This document shows positions 34,384-42,083 of a DNA stretch of 49,661 nt, in pieces. This DNA is from JAHHTP01 sp964587555 (GTDB lineage Bacteria > Bacillota > Clostridia > Oscillospirales > Ruminococcaceae). The translations under genes were made by a program, and so were the position numbers. Each line of letters starts with the position of its first letter. The stretch's first letter is position 1. A model generated the notes under the pieces. The model saw nothing but the letters and a program-made list of their open reading frames with translations. It made no database searches and had not been told where the DNA came from. The DNA is taken from positions 1 through 49,661 of the forward strand of contig CAZPLR010000010.1 of the NCBI GenBank assembly GCA_964587555.1. Reading direction: 5' to 3'.

Positions 34384-35802
34384 ATGAAATTATTGTTTGC
34401 ATCCAGTGAGGGCGCTCCTTTCATTAAGACGGGCGGTCTTGGCGACGTGGCGTATGCATTGCCGCGCGCCCTGTCCGAGCGGGAAGATATGGAAGTGACG
34501 GTCGTTTTACCGTATTATGCCGCTGTCAAGAATAAATTTGCATCCGAGATGAAGTTTATCTGCAATTTCGGTGTGCCGCTGTCCTGGAGAAACGCTTACT
34601 GCGGCGTTTTCCGTACACAGCGCGGCAAAGTCACCTACTACTTCATCGACAACGAGTATTATTTCCTGCGCAGCAGCGCCTACGGAGACTTTGACGACGG
34701 CGAGCGCTTTGCGTTCTTCTCGAAAGCGATTCTGGAGATGCTTCAGCACATGGATTACTATCCGGACGTAATCCATCTCAACGACTGGCAGACGGCTTTG
34801 ATCCCGGTTTTCTTGAAGGCGCATTACAGCCACTTGGAGATGTACAGGAAGATCAAAACCGTATTTACCATCCATAACATCGAATATCAGGGCAAAATGC
34901 CTTACACCTTCTGCGACGAGGTGCTGGGCTTATCGGCGGAGTACCGTCAGTATTTACAGTACGGCGACTGCCTGAATTTCATGGTTTCCGCGATCAAGCT
35001 TGCGGATAAGGTGACGACTGTTTCGCAGACCTATGCCGAGGAGATCAAGGACGCCTTCTTTGCGCATGGTTTGCAGTACGTCATCAACGATTACTCTTGG
35101 AAGGTTTCCGGTATTACAAATGGTATCGACATGGAGTCCTTCGATCCTGAAACCGCAAAATCGATCGTTAATTTCAGTATCGACGACTTAAGCGGCAAAA
35201 AGGAGAATAAGCTTGCTTTGCAGAGAGAGCTGAATCTTCCGGAAAATCCGGACGTTCCAATGATCGGCATGGTCACGCGCCTTGTTTCGCACAAGGGACT
35301 TGATCTGGTCGAATACATCTTTGAGGAAATGATGCGCCGCGAGGTGCAGGTCGTGCTGCTCGGCACAGGCGACCGCCGCTTTGAGGATTTCTTCCGCTTT
35401 ATGCAGTGGAAGTACCCAAGCAAGGTTTCCGCAAACTTGAAATTCGATCCGGCGCTTTCCAATAAGATCTACGCCAGCGCCGATTTGTTCCTGATGCCGT
35501 CTAAGAGCGAGCCTTGCGGCTTGGCGCAGATGATCTCGATGCGGTTCGGCACGGTGCCGATTGTCCGCGAAACCGGCGGTTTAAAGGATACGGTTATCCC
35601 ATATAACTCGCAGACGGGCGAGGGCAGAGGCTTTACCTTTGTCACCTATAATGCCCACGATATGTTAAGCGCGATCGACCGTGCGGTAGATATGTATTAC
35701 AACGATAAGGAAAATTTCGCAAAGGTACAGCATAACGACATGACATCTGACTTTAGCTGGGCGTCCAGCGCGCAGAAATACGTCGAACTGTATCAGAATT
35801 GA
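34384..35802 (+). CDS. glgA: Glycogen synthase (ADP-glucose type)
   Basis: The ATG at 34384 follows AAAGGAAGG and opens the canonical start MKLLFASSEGAPFIKTGGLGD, with the KTGGLGD ADP-glucose loop. The product has 472 residues, normal for GT5. Further features are HLNDWQTAL, FTIHNIEYQG, GMVTRLVSHKGLDL and the C-terminal PSKSEPCGLAQM with the acceptor-site Glu. It elongates alpha-1,4-glucan from ADP-glucose. A terminator follows 9 bases after the stop. Confidence 0.96.
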   Translation: MKLLFASSEGAPFIKTGGLGDVAYALPRALSEREDMEVTVVLPYYAAVKNKFASEMKFICNFGVPLSWRNAYCGVFRTQRGKVTYYFIDNEYYFLRSSAYGDFDDGERFAFFSKAILEMLQHMDYYPDVIHLNDWQTALIPVFLKAHYSHLEMYRKIKTVFTIHNIEYQGKMPYTFCDEVLGLSAEYRQYLQYGDCLNFMVSAIKLADKVTTVSQTYAEEIKDAFFAHGLQYVINDYSWKVSGITNGIDMESFDPETAKSIVNFSIDDLSGKKENKLALQRELNLPENPDVPMIGMVTRLVSHKGLDLVEYIFEEMMRREVQVVLLGTGDRRFEDFFRFMQWKYPSKVSANLKFDPALSNKIYASADLFLMPSKSEPCGLAQMISMRFGTVPIVRETGGLKDTVIPYNSQTGEGRGFTFVTYNAHDMLSAIDRAVDMYYNDKENFAKVQHNDMTSDFSWASSAQKYVELYQN

Positions 35803-35811
35803 GAAATGATA

Positions 35812-35840
35812 GAGCTGGGAAATTTTTCCCAGCTCATTTT
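35812..35840 (+). terminator. Terminator of the glg operon
   Basis: GAGCTGGGAAA (35812-35822) and TTTCCCAGCTC (35825-35835) form an 11-bp stem with a minimal loop, followed by T-rich sequence. Confidence 0.85.
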
Positions 35841-35923
35841 CTGTTGAGAATCAATTAAATTTATAAATATTTTTAATTGATCTTTAAAATATAAGTTAAA
35901 AAGCAGAAAATATAGCGATGGGC

Positions 35924-35952
35924 TGGTAAACTGCCTTTATATATGCTATAAT
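35924..35952 (+). promoter_or_regulatory. Extended -10 promoter of the perR-like gene
   Basis: TGCTATAAT (35944-35952) is an extended -10 element; a weak -35 (TGGTAA, 35924-35929) lies 17 bases upstream. Confidence 0.65.
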
Positions 35953-35962
35953 AATTTAAGAT

Positions 35963-35977
35963 TAAGAACTATTCTTA
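35963..35977. promoter_or_regulatory. Fur/PerR-type 7-1-7 inverted repeat
   Basis: TAAGAAC, one base, ATTCTTA: a 15-base dyad with six of seven paired positions, shaped like PerR boxes. It lies just after the -10 box of a Fur-family regulator gene, so autorepression is likely. Confidence 0.65.
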
Positions 35978-35990
35978 TTTTGGAGAGACT

Positions 35991-36368
35991 ATGACAAATC
36001 AAAGACGAGAGATCCTGCGGGTAATCCGGGAAAGCGACGAGCATTTAACCGCGGAGCAGATCTACCAAGAAGCCAAAAAAACGCTGCCGAATCTGGCTGT
36101 TGGGACGGTTTATCGTAACTTAGGAAAGATGACGGAGGAGGGGGAGATCAAATGCATTGTGATCCCCGGAAAGCCGAATCATTACGATAAAACGACCATA
36201 GAGCATGACCATTTTGAATGCTTGGAGTGCGGGAAGCTGTACGACATTATCGGGCTTAATCTCATGGAGGAGATCAAAGGAAAGCTTGAGATGAAGGTAA
36301 TGGGGCATCAGCTTAACGTTTACGGGCTTTGCAAAGCCTGTGCCAGCGCCCGCCGCGATATGGTATAA
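35991..36368 (+). CDS. perR: Fur-family regulator, PerR-like
   Basis: The 125-residue Fur-family protein has a winged helix (HLTAEQIYQEAKK, AVGTVYRNLGKM), a metal-sensing segment HYDKTTIEHDHFECLECGK, and a second CxxC (CKACA). The spacing of His, Asp and paired Cys follows PerR of Firmicutes. PerR senses peroxide by iron-catalysed His oxidation. The rubrerythrin gene lies 106 bases downstream and is a usual PerR target, supporting PerR over Fur or Zur. Confidence 0.85.
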   Translation: MTNQRREILRVIRESDEHLTAEQIYQEAKKTLPNLAVGTVYRNLGKMTEEGEIKCIVIPGKPNHYDKTTIEHDHFECLECGKLYDIIGLNLMEEIKGKLEMKVMGHQLNVYGLCKACASARRDMV

Positions 36369-36474
36369 AGGAGGGGAAAAGCGGATATACTGGTAATATC
36401 GAAGCTTTTACGCCGGTAAATTCTGTTTTTTGCAAGAGAAGCAGTTTTTCAATATAACAAATGGAGGAAAAGAA

Positions 36475-37011
36475 ATGAAGGATTTAAAGGGAACAAAAAC
36501 AGAAAGAAATTTGCAGGCAGCTTTTGCCGGCGAATCGGAGGCGCGCAATAAGTACACTTATTTTGCTTCTAAAGCAAAAAAGGACGGCTTCGAACAGATT
36601 GCTGCGATTTTCACTGAAACTGCAAACAACGAAAAGGAGCATGCGGAGATCTGGTTTAAGCTGCTTGGCGGCATCGGCACTACGGAAGAAAATCTGGAGG
36701 CTGCTGCCGGCGGGGAAAACTACGAGTGGACCGATATGTACCCGACCTTTGCCAAGGAGGCGAGAGAAGAGGGCTTTGACGCCATCGCCAAACTGTTCGA
36801 CATGGTCGGCGCGATTGAAAAGGAACATGAGGAGCGTTATCGCAAGCTGCTTTCTAACGTAAAGGACAAGTTGGTTTTCTCGAAGGACGGCGATGTGATC
36901 TGGCAGTGCGCAAACTGCGGCCATATCGTGATTGGCAAAGAAGCGCCGCTTGTGTGTCCGGTCTGCGCCCATCCGCAGGCTTATTTCCAGGTGAAGGCGG
37001 AAAATTATTGA
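36475..37011 (+). CDS. rbr: Rubrerythrin
   Basis: The start at 36475 follows GGAGG by 7 bases; an ATG 15 codons upstream is not supported. The 178-residue protein has a ferritin-like diiron domain with the ligands in AGESEARNKY, NNEKEHAEIW and IEKEHEERYRK, and a C-terminal rubredoxin domain with CANC and CPVC. Rubrerythrin reduces hydrogen peroxide with electrons from rubredoxin or NADH oxidoreductases in anaerobes. It probably belongs to the PerR regulon. Confidence 0.96.
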   Translation: MKDLKGTKTERNLQAAFAGESEARNKYTYFASKAKKDGFEQIAAIFTETANNEKEHAEIWFKLLGGIGTTEENLEAAAGGENYEWTDMYPTFAKEAREEGFDAIAKLFDMVGAIEKEHEERYRKLLSNVKDKLVFSKDGDVIWQCANCGHIVIGKEAPLVCPVCAHPQAYFQVKAENY

Positions 37012-37118
37012 TTTTCGATTGGCGAATAAAAAAAGCGGAGTTCCTTAATGCTAACGCCACATAAGGAAGGAATTTAAAAACAACAATCAAACATTAACCA
37101 TATGGGCGTTGCAAAGGA

Positions 37119-37160
37119 AAGTCAGCGTGAAAGGCAGAAATGCTTTTCACGCTGACTTTT
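37119..37160 (+). terminator. Very stable terminator after rubrerythrin
   Basis: A 17-bp stem (37120-37136 with 37141-37157, one G-U pair) capped by a GAAA tetraloop and followed by T. It marks the left border of the sulfur island region. Confidence 0.92.
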
Positions 37161-37269
37161 CTATACAGAAATTTAAATCACATGTTCGCCAAGAAGAATC
37201 CTCTTTGCTGCAATGCTGGCAAAGGAGATCAAGCGATAGCATGCGCAGCTTGCGAGGGGGAATTGTCGT

Positions 37270-37450
37270 TTCCTCTTTTGGCTTCCGCAAGACAGGCAAC
37301 GCTCTCTGCAAGAATCCATGCAAGTGAAACTTGCTCCCCGACGCGCTTTTGGATCAGAGTATTAAGCCGAGTACGATCCGCTTGTCAATCGGAAACGAAC
37401 ATGTTCTGGATTTGATCGATACGTTGGGCGACGCATTCGCGATGGTTCGG
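37270..37450 (+). pseudogene. 3' remnant of an O-acetylhomoserine sulfhydrylase-type gene
   Basis: One frame reads LPDALLDQSIKPSTIRLSIG, then NEHVLDLIDTLGDAFA, which is the C-terminal signature of Cys/Met-metabolism PLP enzymes, closest in style to O-acetylhomoserine sulfhydrylases. Just upstream, in a different frame, ARIHASETC resembles the preceding VIHPASTTH block. The rest of the gene is gone, and there is at least one frameshift. It is a decayed copy next to the sulfur island. Confidence 0.7.
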
Positions 37451-37475
37451 TTCATTATCCGGATCCTGCTTTCTT

Positions 37476-37904
37476 TTATATCACATAATCATTGGCGTAT
37501 CGCTCACGGAGATGATCAAGAACATCCTGCAATGTAACACTGTCCAGAAAGGAATTGATGACACGATCTAATTCCTGCCAAACCGGAAGCATCGCGTATT
37601 CTCCGCTGCTCTCACTATTGATGTTTGAGCAATCGACAGGGGATAAACTGCCTTCGGTTAAACGAAGAATCTCCCCTACGGTATATTTGTCCGGCGTTTG
37701 AGCTAACATATAGCCGCCTTGAAAGCCGCGCTGGACTTTCAAAATATTTTCCTTGTTTAATATCGGCACGATCTGCTCTAAATACTTTTTAGAAATATCC
37801 TGCCGTTTCGCAATGTCTTTTAGAGAAACATACCCTGTAGTTTGATGTTCCGCAAGATCAATCAGCATACGCAGCGCATACCGGCCTTTTGTTGATATTT
37901 TCAT
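37476..37904 (-). CDS. Rrf2-family regulator, CymR-like
   Basis: The 142-residue protein is a Rrf2 member: MKISTKGRYALRMLIDLAEH, HTH VSLKDIAKRQDISKKYLEQIV, wing RGFQGGYML. It has only one Cys (VDCSN), so it lacks the three-Cys iron-sulfur site of IscR. That is the state of CymR, the cysteine-metabolism repressor that works with CysK in Bacillus and staphylococci. Its position, divergent from sulfur genes that include three CysK-like proteins, supports that reading. GAGGTAC precedes the start. Gene symbol withheld because orthology is not proven. Confidence 0.85.
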   Translation of the reverse strand: MKISTKGRYALRMLIDLAEHQTTGYVSLKDIAKRQDISKKYLEQIVPILNKENILKVQRGFQGGYMLAQTPDKYTVGEILRLTEGSLSPVDCSNINSESSGEYAMLPVWQELDRVINSFLDSVTLQDVLDHLRERYANDYVI

Positions 37905-37951
37905 TTGCTGTACCTCAATGTTTCTTATTAACGCTTGGCAATTATTTTAAT

Positions 37952-37982
37952 AACCCTATAATAACATATTTATTGTAGGTTT
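37952..37982. promoter_or_regulatory. Candidate operator dyad of the Rrf2 regulator
   Basis: AACCCTATAATAA (37952-37964) and TTATTGTAGGTTT (37970-37982) are inverted repeats matching at 11 of 13 positions, with a 5-base centre. The dyad lies about 48 bases upstream of the regulator gene, between it and the island. Confidence 0.65.
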
Positions 37983-38035
37983 TCAAGAGATATAAAATTC
38001 TTGATATCTAAGCCAAATTTAAGGAGATTTTCTAT

Positions 38036-38147
38036 ATGACGATTCAACAGTTACATGATCGTTAAGAAAAACCTGATCCCGAGCCAAATGGGAGAACTGT
38101 ATATTGATGAAATGAAACGATATTTGAATGCGAAGGAAAAATGTTGA
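38036..38147 (+). other. Overlapping short reading frames upstream of the lyase genes
   Basis: AAGGAG with 9-base spacing precedes an ATG at 38036 that encodes only nine residues (ending HDR). A second frame from ATG 38055 runs 30 codons and ends in KEKC then TGA at 38145-38147. Joined by a frameshift they could be one lost gene; alone they could be a leader. No family is recognised. The stretch 37905-38279 holds no other gene. Confidence 0.35.
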
Positions 38148-38185
38148 TATAGAATCGGTCTATGTTCAGCCATATATATATAGTA

Positions 38186-38215
38186 TTGGATTTATGAATC
38201 CGAATCGTGTATAAT
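38186..38215 (+). promoter_or_regulatory. Promoter of the lyase pair, with internal dyad
   Basis: TTGGAT (38186-38191) and TATAAT (38210-38215) spaced by 18 bases. The spacer contains an inverted repeat (TTGGATT, 4 bases, AATCCGAA) that could bind a regulator. A CTGCTG/CAGCAG hairpin lies in the leader (about 38229-38247). Confidence 0.6.
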
Positions 38216-38279
38216 CGAGATAATAACGCTGCTGTGTTGGCAGCAGTCAATTGTCGGCGACCATAAGGAGAAATTTACG

Positions 38280-39431
38280 ATGAAAGAGCAATTTGAAACC
38301 CGATGTATTCACGGCGACCCCGCCGCTTCTTTACAGGATGAAAACCGCGCGATCAGTTTTCCCATCTATCAGACTGCCTCGTTCAGTCACATAAAGCCCG
38401 GCCACAACGAAAGCGGATTTGATTACTCAAGAGAATCGAACCCTACCCGTCAGCGGTTGGAAGAAATTGTTTCTTCGTTGGAAAACGCTGCAGGAACGAC
38501 CGCATTCGCCTCTGGGATGGCTGCGATCACCGCGTGCTTTGAGCTGTTTTCACCCGGAGACCATATTATCTGCTCTGAGGATCTGTACGGCGGCGTTGTT
38601 CGTCTGCACCACCTGATCAACGAAAAAAACGGACTTGCGATTGAATATATTGACACCACCGATTTAGATCATGTTAGATCTTCCATCCGCCCTGAAACGA
38701 AAGCGATTTATGTGGAGACACCCAGCAATCCAATGATGAATATTACCGATCTTCGAGGATGCGCGGAGATTGCAAGGGAATACGAGATGCTGCTGATCGT
38801 GGACAACACCTTCCTTTCTCCGTATTTTCAAAAACCTCTTGACCTGGGTGCAGACATTGTAATCCATAGCGGCACAAAATTTCTGTCCGGACATAACGAT
38901 ACGGTTGCCGGATTTCTGTCCTTTAAAGATAAGGCTCTTTCGGATAAGGTACAATTGATTTCAAAAACGATCGGAAGCGTCCTGCCGCCTTTTGACAGCT
39001 GGCTTCTTATGCGTGGAATTAAAACGCTTCCGATTCGTATGGATCGTCAGCAGGAAAACGCCGAAAAGGTCGTAGAATGGCTGCTTCAGCAGCCGCAGGT
39101 AAAAAAAGTATTCTATCCCGGACTGAAAAATCATCCCGGTTACGATATCAACAGGGGTCAGGCAAAAGGTGTCGGCAGCATGATTTCTTTTTATGTTGAC
39201 CGTAAAGAAACTGCACTGCGCGTACTCCGTAAAATAAAAATCATCATATTTGCCGAAAGCCTTGGAGGAACGGAATCCCTTCTTACTTATCCGATCGTCC
39301 AGACGCATTCGGATGTGCCGCAGGAGACGCGTGAGCGCCTCGGTATCACGGAAACGCTGCTTCGTATGTCGGTAGGTCTTGAAAACGCAGAGGACATTAT
39401 TTCCGATTTGACGCAGGCATTTGAGGAATAA
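38280..39431 (+). CDS. Cys/Met metabolism PLP enzyme (cystathionine gamma-synthase/lyase family)
   Basis: The 383-residue protein is a full-length trans-sulfuration enzyme. PLP lysine is K200 in VIHSGTKFLSGHND; other markers are YSRESNPTRQRLE, FASGMAAITA, YVETPSNPMM, VDNTFLSPY and RMSVGLENAEDI. Sequence alone does not separate cystathionine gamma-synthase, gamma-lyase, beta-lyase and related sulfhydrylases. GGAG lies 8 bases before the ATG. The C-S lyase gene follows after 2 bases, so they act together, most simply moving sulfur between cysteine and homocysteine. Confidence 0.9.
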   Translation: MKEQFETRCIHGDPAASLQDENRAISFPIYQTASFSHIKPGHNESGFDYSRESNPTRQRLEEIVSSLENAAGTTAFASGMAAITACFELFSPGDHIICSEDLYGGVVRLHHLINEKNGLAIEYIDTTDLDHVRSSIRPETKAIYVETPSNPMMNITDLRGCAEIAREYEMLLIVDNTFLSPYFQKPLDLGADIVIHSGTKFLSGHNDTVAGFLSFKDKALSDKVQLISKTIGSVLPPFDSWLLMRGIKTLPIRMDRQQENAEKVVEWLLQQPQVKKVFYPGLKNHPGYDINRGQAKGVGSMISFYVDRKETALRVLRKIKIIIFAESLGGTESLLTYPIVQTHSDVPQETRERLGITETLLRMSVGLENAEDIISDLTQAFEE

Positions 39432-39433
39432 CA

Positions 39434-40627
39434 ATGGAACGATATGATTTTGATCAAGAAATTTCTCGTCGGAATACGAATAGCTTAAAATACGATTTTG
39501 CCGTTGAACGCGGTCGTCCGGCAGATGTACTGCCGCTGTGGGTGGCGGATATGGATTTCCCAGCCGCAATGCCGATTCTGCAAGCGCTGCACAAGGCGGT
39601 CGATCACGGTATTTTCGGATACAGCGAAGTGAAAGAGGATTATTATCTTGCGGTGTCCCGTTGGTTTAAAGAGCATTTCGGCTGGGATACACAACCGGAG
39701 TGGTTGGTGAAAACACCCGGCGTGGTTTATGCGTTGGCTATGGCGGTTCGTGCGTTGACAAATTTGAGCGACAGTGTACTGATACAGCCGCCGGTCTACT
39801 ACCCCTTCTATTCCGTGGTGAAGGGAAACGGTCGGAAACTGGTGGAAAACGAGTTGATTTACAGGGACGGCCGCTATGAAATCGATTTTGATGACTTTGA
39901 GGAGAAGATCCGGGATAACAAAGTAAAACTGTTTCTGCTATGCTCTCCCCACAATCCGGTGGGACGGGTGTGGAGCAAGACGGAGCTGCAAAAGATCGGT
40001 GTGATTTGCGAAAAATACGGTGTAATCATCGTATCGGATGAAATCCACTGCGACTTTGCTTTTTCGGCCCATCCGCATACAGTTTTTTCACTTGCCTGTC
40101 CGAATTATGCGAATCAAACCGTGATCTGCACGGCTCCGAGCAAGACCTTTAATTTGGCGGGATTGCAGATTTCAAATATCTGGATTCAAAATGCGGAGAT
40201 CCGGCGAAAATTTGCGGAAGAAATTGAACGAAGCGGGTATTCACAACACAATACGCTCGGTCTCGTTGCCGCGCAGACGGCTTATGAAAGCGGTGCGGAA
40301 TGGCTCAGCCAATGTAAAAGCTACTTGCGCGGCAATTTAGATTTCCTCAGGGACTTTCTTTCCGAGCGGCTTCCCGAAATAAAGCTTGTAGAGCCGGAAG
40401 GAACCTATTTTGCATGGCTGGACTGCTCCGGCCTCGGTCTTGGTCGCAGAGAGTTGAATGACCTTGTGGTAAATAGGGCAAAGCTTTGGCTGGACGCTGG
40501 GCATATATTTGGGGACAAATCGGCAAACTTTCAGCGCATGGTCCTTGCGTGTACCCGAAAAACATTGGAGCAGGCTCTCTGTCAGCTTGAAGCCGCTGCT
40601 CACAGCTTGGAAATTCCCGCACTTTGA
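39434..40627 (+). CDS. MalY/PatB-type cystathionine beta-lyase (C-S lyase)
   Basis: The 397-residue fold-type I PLP enzyme has the MalY/PatB signature: LPLWVADMDFPAA near the N terminus, HGIFGYSEV, CSPHNPVGRVW, VSDEIHCDF and the PLP lysine K237 in TAPSKTFNLAGLQ. Such enzymes cleave C-S bonds of cystathionine and many S-substituted cysteines, giving a thiol or sulfide, pyruvate and ammonia. A terminator follows 19 bases after the stop, closing this two-gene unit. Confidence 0.93.
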   Translation: MERYDFDQEISRRNTNSLKYDFAVERGRPADVLPLWVADMDFPAAMPILQALHKAVDHGIFGYSEVKEDYYLAVSRWFKEHFGWDTQPEWLVKTPGVVYALAMAVRALTNLSDSVLIQPPVYYPFYSVVKGNGRKLVENELIYRDGRYEIDFDDFEEKIRDNKVKLFLLCSPHNPVGRVWSKTELQKIGVICEKYGVIIVSDEIHCDFAFSAHPHTVFSLACPNYANQTVICTAPSKTFNLAGLQISNIWIQNAEIRRKFAEEIERSGYSQHNTLGLVAAQTAYESGAEWLSQCKSYLRGNLDFLRDFLSERLPEIKLVEPEGTYFAWLDCSGLGLGRRELNDLVVNRAKLWLDAGHIFGDKSANFQRMVLACTRKTLEQALCQLEAAAHSLEIPAL

Positions 40628-40645
40628 GAAAAATCGATATTTCAA

Positions 40646-40680
40646 TGAAAAAAGGTCCGGCTTTTGTCGGCCTTTTTTCA
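40646..40680 (+). terminator. Terminator after the C-S lyase gene
   Basis: TGAAAAAAGG plus CCG (one bulged T) pairs with CGG plus CCTTTTTTCA, with the T tract forming the 3' arm. Confidence 0.8.
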
Positions 40681-40697
40681 TAATTGGAATAAATTAA

Positions 40698-40732
40698 ATA
40701 TAGGTCAAGCCTATAACCTACTATACCTATAT
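40698..40732. promoter_or_regulatory. Candidate operator dyad before the M20 peptidase unit
   Basis: ATATAGGT (40698-40705) and ACCTATAT (40725-40732) are perfect inverted repeats around a 19-base centre that contains further CCTATAA and ACCTAC elements. It lies just upstream of the -35 box of the second island unit. CCTATAA also occurs in the dyad next to the Rrf2 gene. Confidence 0.6.
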
Positions 40733-40736
40733 GATA

Positions 40737-40766
40737 TTGGACTTTTTGGCAAACAGAGTATATAAT
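40737..40766 (+). promoter_or_regulatory. Promoter of the second island unit
   Basis: TTGGAC (40737-40742) and TATAAT (40761-40766) spaced by 18 bases, about 55 bases upstream of the peptidase start. Confidence 0.65.
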
Positions 40767-40822
40767 TATAGCGTACCGTGATGTGAGGTATTTCTCGCAG
40801 TAAGCTGAGAGGAGGTACTCCA

Positions 40823-41953
40823 ATGATTAACAGTGAACGAATGCGCAGGGAATTTGAAACGCTGGTATCCTTTGACAGCGAGTCCTTTGAGGAATACGAT
40901 ATCAAAGAATACCTGAAGAAAAAGCTGACGGCTCTCGGCCTTGACGTATACGAAGATGACGCGTGGAAAACATTTCAGTCTAAAAATCCAAAAGCAGCCG
41001 GAAATCTGTATGGGTTTCTGAAAGGAAACACGCCGGGAGAGCCCGTTTTATTCTCCGCCCATCTGGATACCGCCTCACCGGGCAAAAACAAAAAGGTGAT
41101 CTGGCATGAGGATGGGACTGCCACCTCGGACGGAACAACGGTACTCGGGGCCGATGATATTTCGGGTCTTGTTTCGATCTTAGAGGCACTGCAGGTGATC
41201 CAAGAGGATTCTATCCCTCATCCGGATCTGGAGATCGTCTTTACCGTTGCCGAAGAGGCCTTTGGCAAAGGCGCCGCCGCCTTTGATTACGGGAAAGTGA
41301 AATCGAGGATCGGCTATTTCCTTGATCTAACAGGCAGGGTTGGAACGGCTGCTGTCCGAGCGCCCTCCGTTCTTTCTTTGGATATTGAAGTGAACGGGAA
41401 AGCCGCCCATTCGGGGTTCTCACCGGAGAAAGGGATCAATGCCCTGACGATCGCCGCCAACGCTCTCTCGAAGCTTTCCACGGGCCGTGTTGATCCGGAT
41501 ACCTCCGTGAATTTCGGTCTGATCAGCGGGGGAATGGGAAAAAACATCGTACCGCCGTCTGTACATATCGAAGGAGAGATCAGAAGTCTTGTTCATGAGA
41601 AGGCACTTGCTCAAGCAGAAGTGATCGAAAAAACCTTCCGTGAAGAAGCGGAACGAATTGACGGAAGGATTCGATTTGAAGCAGCCGAGACTCTCCGCGC
41701 TTACGATATCGCAGAGGATGAAGAAGTTCGGAAACGGTTTGATGCGGCACTTGCCGAACTTGGCTGGGATAAGGCGGAATATGTTACTACCTTCGGTGGC
41801 AGTGATGGAAATTATTTCAATAAAAACGGAATCAGATCGATCGTTGTGGCAAATGCAATGGAAAATGTTCACACGGTATTTGAATCCACGCGAATCTCCG
41901 AGCTTTATCGGAGCGCCAAGCTGACGCTGAAGCTTATGACGAGGGAGGAATGA
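40823..41953 (+). CDS. M20-family metallopeptidase (peptidase T-like)
   Basis: The 376-residue protein has M20 metal-site motifs: FSAHLDTASPG (HxD), VLGADDISGL (bridging Asp), FTVAEEAFG (catalytic Glu and ligand) and a dimerisation domain (VNGKAAHSGFSPEKGINAL). It resembles PepT-like tripeptidases more than YxeP-type amidohydrolases. In this setting it could cut Cys-Gly or other cysteine-containing peptides, or remove N-acetyl groups (inference). A GAGAGGAGG site precedes the start by 7-8 bases. It begins the long island operon. Confidence 0.88.
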   Translation: MINSERMRREFETLVSFDSESFEEYDIKEYLKKKLTALGLDVYEDDAWKTFQSKNPKAAGNLYGFLKGNTPGEPVLFSAHLDTASPGKNKKVIWHEDGTATSDGTTVLGADDISGLVSILEALQVIQEDSIPHPDLEIVFTVAEEAFGKGAAAFDYGKVKSRIGYFLDLTGRVGTAAVRAPSVLSLDIEVNGKAAHSGFSPEKGINALTIAANALSKLSTGRVDPDTSVNFGLISGGMGKNIVPPSVHIEGEIRSLVHEKALAQAEVIEKTFREEAERIDGRIRFEAAETLRAYDIAEDEEVRKRFDAALAELGWDKAEYVTTFGGSDGNYFNKNGIRSIVVANAMENVHTVFESTRISELYRSAKLTLKLMTREE

Positions 41954-41955
41954 AG

Positions 41956-42018
41956 ATGCAGCTGTTATTAAAGTATATCGGATTCATTTCCGCCACCAGC
42001 AGGTTTATCCGATGTTGA
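41956..42018 (+). CDS. Small ORF (20 codons) ending in Cys, possible leader peptide
   Basis: The ATG at 41956 lies 7 bases after GGGAGG (41943-41948) and overlaps the M20 stop region; an ATGA at 41950 gives an alternative start two codons earlier. The predicted peptide is basic and hydrophobic and ends SRFIRC directly before TGA. It lies 65 bases before the transporter lipoprotein gene of a sulfur operon. Position, strong ribosome-binding site and terminal Cys codon suggest a cysteine-sensing leader peptide, but no attenuator hairpin is visible. Confidence 0.45.
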   Translation: MQLLLKYIGFISATSRFIRC

Positions 42019-42083
42019 CTTAATTCCATGTCATATCAAAACCAATAATATAAAGAACTTTAATTTATAAAGGAGATACTATC

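Noticed and set aside
37140..37415. A 91-codon gene with paired cysteines after rubrerythrin
   Set aside because: It starts inside the 3' arm of the terminator hairpin; part of its sequence is better explained as the frameshifted sulfhydrylase remnant.
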